Position numbers and translations under genes: made by a program. DNA of 12,975 bases from Clostridia bacterium (GTDB taxonomy: Bacteria; Bacillota; Clostridia; Christensenellales; Borkfalkiaceae), in assembly GCA_017648525.1 (NCBI GenBank), contig JAGCIP010000119.1, positions 1 to 12,975 on the forward strand, written 5' to 3'. Positions 11,780 through 12,975 of the stretch are shown here, piece by piece. Every line of letters begins with the position of its first letter. Positions within the stretch are counted from its first letter, which is position 1. The notes beneath the pieces are model-generated. The model did not search any database. It saw nothing but the letters and a program-made list of their open reading frames with translations, and was not told the origin of the DNA.

Positions 11780-12975
11780 ATGAAAATTTTTGTTTTAATT
11801 TTATTTGTGTTAATGTACGTTTGCGTAATAGCAGTTCCTAAATATAAACCGCACGCAACGGGTATTACGGCTTTGATTTTGGCGGTAGCCTGCGCTATAT
11901 CGGGCGATATGTTATGGCACGAACCGTTTACAGAAGCAATCAATTATAACGTCGTAATGATGTTGGTTGGCATTATGATAACGGTTGGACTATTTACCGA
12001 ATCGGGCATGCCTAATAAACTTGCCGATAAGATTATTTCAAAAGTCCCCAACGCTATGTGGATTTTGGTTATAATTTCTCTTTTGAGCGGTATAATTTCT
12101 GCTTTCGTCGACAACGTTGCAACCGTGCTTATGCTTGCTCCTATCGGGATTGCAATCGCAAAAAAAGTTGGCGTGTCGCCTATTCCCGTACTTATCAGTA
12201 TAGCCGTATCAAGCAACTTGCAAGGCGCAGCGACTCTAGTAGGGGATACCACTTCGGTAATGCTTGGCGGGTTTGCCGATATGAGTTTTATGGAATTCTT
12301 CGTTTTAGACGGCAGATTGTCTATATTCTGGGCGGTAGAACTTGGTGCTCTCTTAACCGTGCCCGTATTGGTATTTATATTTAGAAAGCAAAATAAAAAA
12401 TTCGAGTATCTTTCAGAAGACGTTAAGGTAACTACTTTATTCCCGACCTTTATGTTGCTTCTCAACATCGTTTGCTTGGTTATTTGCTCGTTTGTTTCCG
12501 TTCCAGAAGGATTTATTGCAGACCATATAAACGGTTTAATTTGTATGGCGTTTGGTATAATTTGTTTAGTTTACCATATTGTAACGGCAAGAGCTGTTAA
12601 AACCATAGATGAAAGCGGAATAGAGAAGTTTATCGGTGGCAAGAAAGACGCTGTTAAAACCATTTTTGGTACTATCGACTTTCCAACCGTGCTTTTCTTA
12701 ATATTCTTGTTTATCATTATTCAAGCGGTAGAAGCTGTTGGAATTATAAAAGATATAAGCAATTTATTCGTTGCAGTAGGTGCTAAAAACATATTCTTGC
12801 TCTACACCTTAATCGTATTTGCGTCGGTGTTGATTTCAGCGTTTATTGATAATATTCCTTACGTGGCGACAATGCTCCCCGTAATTCAAGGTTTGGTGCT
12901 TGGGCTTAACGCTCCGCCCGCAACCGCATATTTATTGTATTTCGGGCTATTATGCGGTGCTACGCTTGGTGGAAA
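11780..12975 (+). CDS. ArsB/NhaD/SLC13-type ion permease (3' end outside window)
   Basis: The frame is open from ATG 11780 to the right edge, giving 398 residues with no stop. It is a polytopic inner-membrane transporter of the ion transporter superfamily. The two halves carry matching re-entrant-loop motifs, SAFVDNVATVLMLAP (107-121) and SAFIDNIPYVATMLP (353-367), and matching Gly-rich segments, LQGAATLVGDTTS (147-159) and LCGATLGG (391-398). Hydrophobic segments include about 3-20, 27-42, 58-73, 92-110, 180-201, 218-234, 247-263, 303-319 and 334-352. A soluble loop lies at about 262-295. Substrate (inorganic anion, arsenite, dicarboxylate, or cation/proton exchange) cannot be read from this. 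The Mn2+ riboswitch directly upstream implies manganese-induced expression. AGAGGGTG lies just ahead of the start. Confidence 0.87.
   Translation, partial: MKIFVLILFVLMYVCVIAVPKYKPHATGITALILAVACAISGDMLWHEPFTEAINYNVVMMLVGIMITVGLFTESGMPNKLADKIISKVPNAMWILVIISLLSGIISAFVDNVATVLMLAPIGIAIAKKVGVSPIPVLISIAVSSNLQGAATLVGDTTSVMLGGFADMSFMEFFVLDGRLSIFWAVELGALLTVPVLVFIFRKQNKKFEYLSEDVKVTTLFPTFMLLLNIVCLVICSFVSVPEGFIADHINGLICMAFGIICLVYHIVTARAVKTIDESGIEKFIGGKKDAVKTIFGTIDFPTVLFLIFLFIIIQAVEAVGIIKDISNLFVAVGAKNIFLLYTLIVFASVLISAFIDNIPYVATMLPVIQGLVLGLNAPPATAYLLYFGLLCGATLGG

Noticed and set aside
11944..12468. 174-codon minus-strand open frame within the permease region
   Set aside because: The plus-strand frame here encodes clear transmembrane and SAFVDN motifs preceded by a riboswitch and an SD; the minus frame is its shadow, with no family features.

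Overview
The window reads as chromosomal DNA from a low-GC, Gram-positive anaerobe of the Bacillota (clostridial type), probably an uncultured gut or rumen lineage. This rests on the AT-rich intergenic regions, strong AGGAG ribosome binding sites, spoVG, a fermentative lactate dehydrogenase, a T-box leader and a yybP-ykoY manganese riboswitch. The exact taxon cannot be fixed from the sequence. No mobile element, CRISPR array, tRNA or rRNA was seen.

Layout. (1) 1-126 is the 3' end of an unrecognised gene. (2) 293-4557 is a tight three-gene operon: a neutral-ceramidase-like metallohydrolase, an FGGY sugar kinase and an L-fucose/L-arabinose isomerase-like protein, closed by a strong terminator at 4572-4605. 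It looks like catabolism of an unidentified sugar derivative (hydrolase, isomerase, kinase). (3) 4668-5945 encodes a ferritin-like protein with three E...(E/D)xxH helix pairs. (4) 5980-6286 is a near-consensus promoter followed by a complete T-box leader with its own terminator. Its best specifier reading is GUA (valine), and the UGGU acceptor-binding bulge agrees. It controls 6308-8602, a one-chain fusion of an XRE helix-turn-helix, a cupin and an acyl-CoA synthetase. (5) spoVG (minus strand) converges on that gene across a bidirectional terminator and diverges from murC. (6) ldh at 10641-11606 has its own promoter. It is followed within five bases by a yybP-ykoY Mn2+ riboswitch whose P1 helix competes with a terminator, and then by an ArsB/NhaD/SLC13-type permease that runs off the window.

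How the genes may work together. The two RNA switches carry the most information. A valine-sensing T-box on an acyl-CoA synthetase suggests the enzyme activates a branched acid, plausibly isobutyrate, for valine synthesis by reductive carboxylation. That would be an unusual T-box target. The manganese riboswitch gating a DASS/ArsB-like permease downstream of ldh suggests a Mn2+-induced transporter outside the usual MntP/TerC/P-type ATPase set. The sugar operon, with a ceramidase-fold enzyme and an isomerase homologue that appears to lack one conserved metal-binding motif, is the third candidate for undescribed biochemistry.
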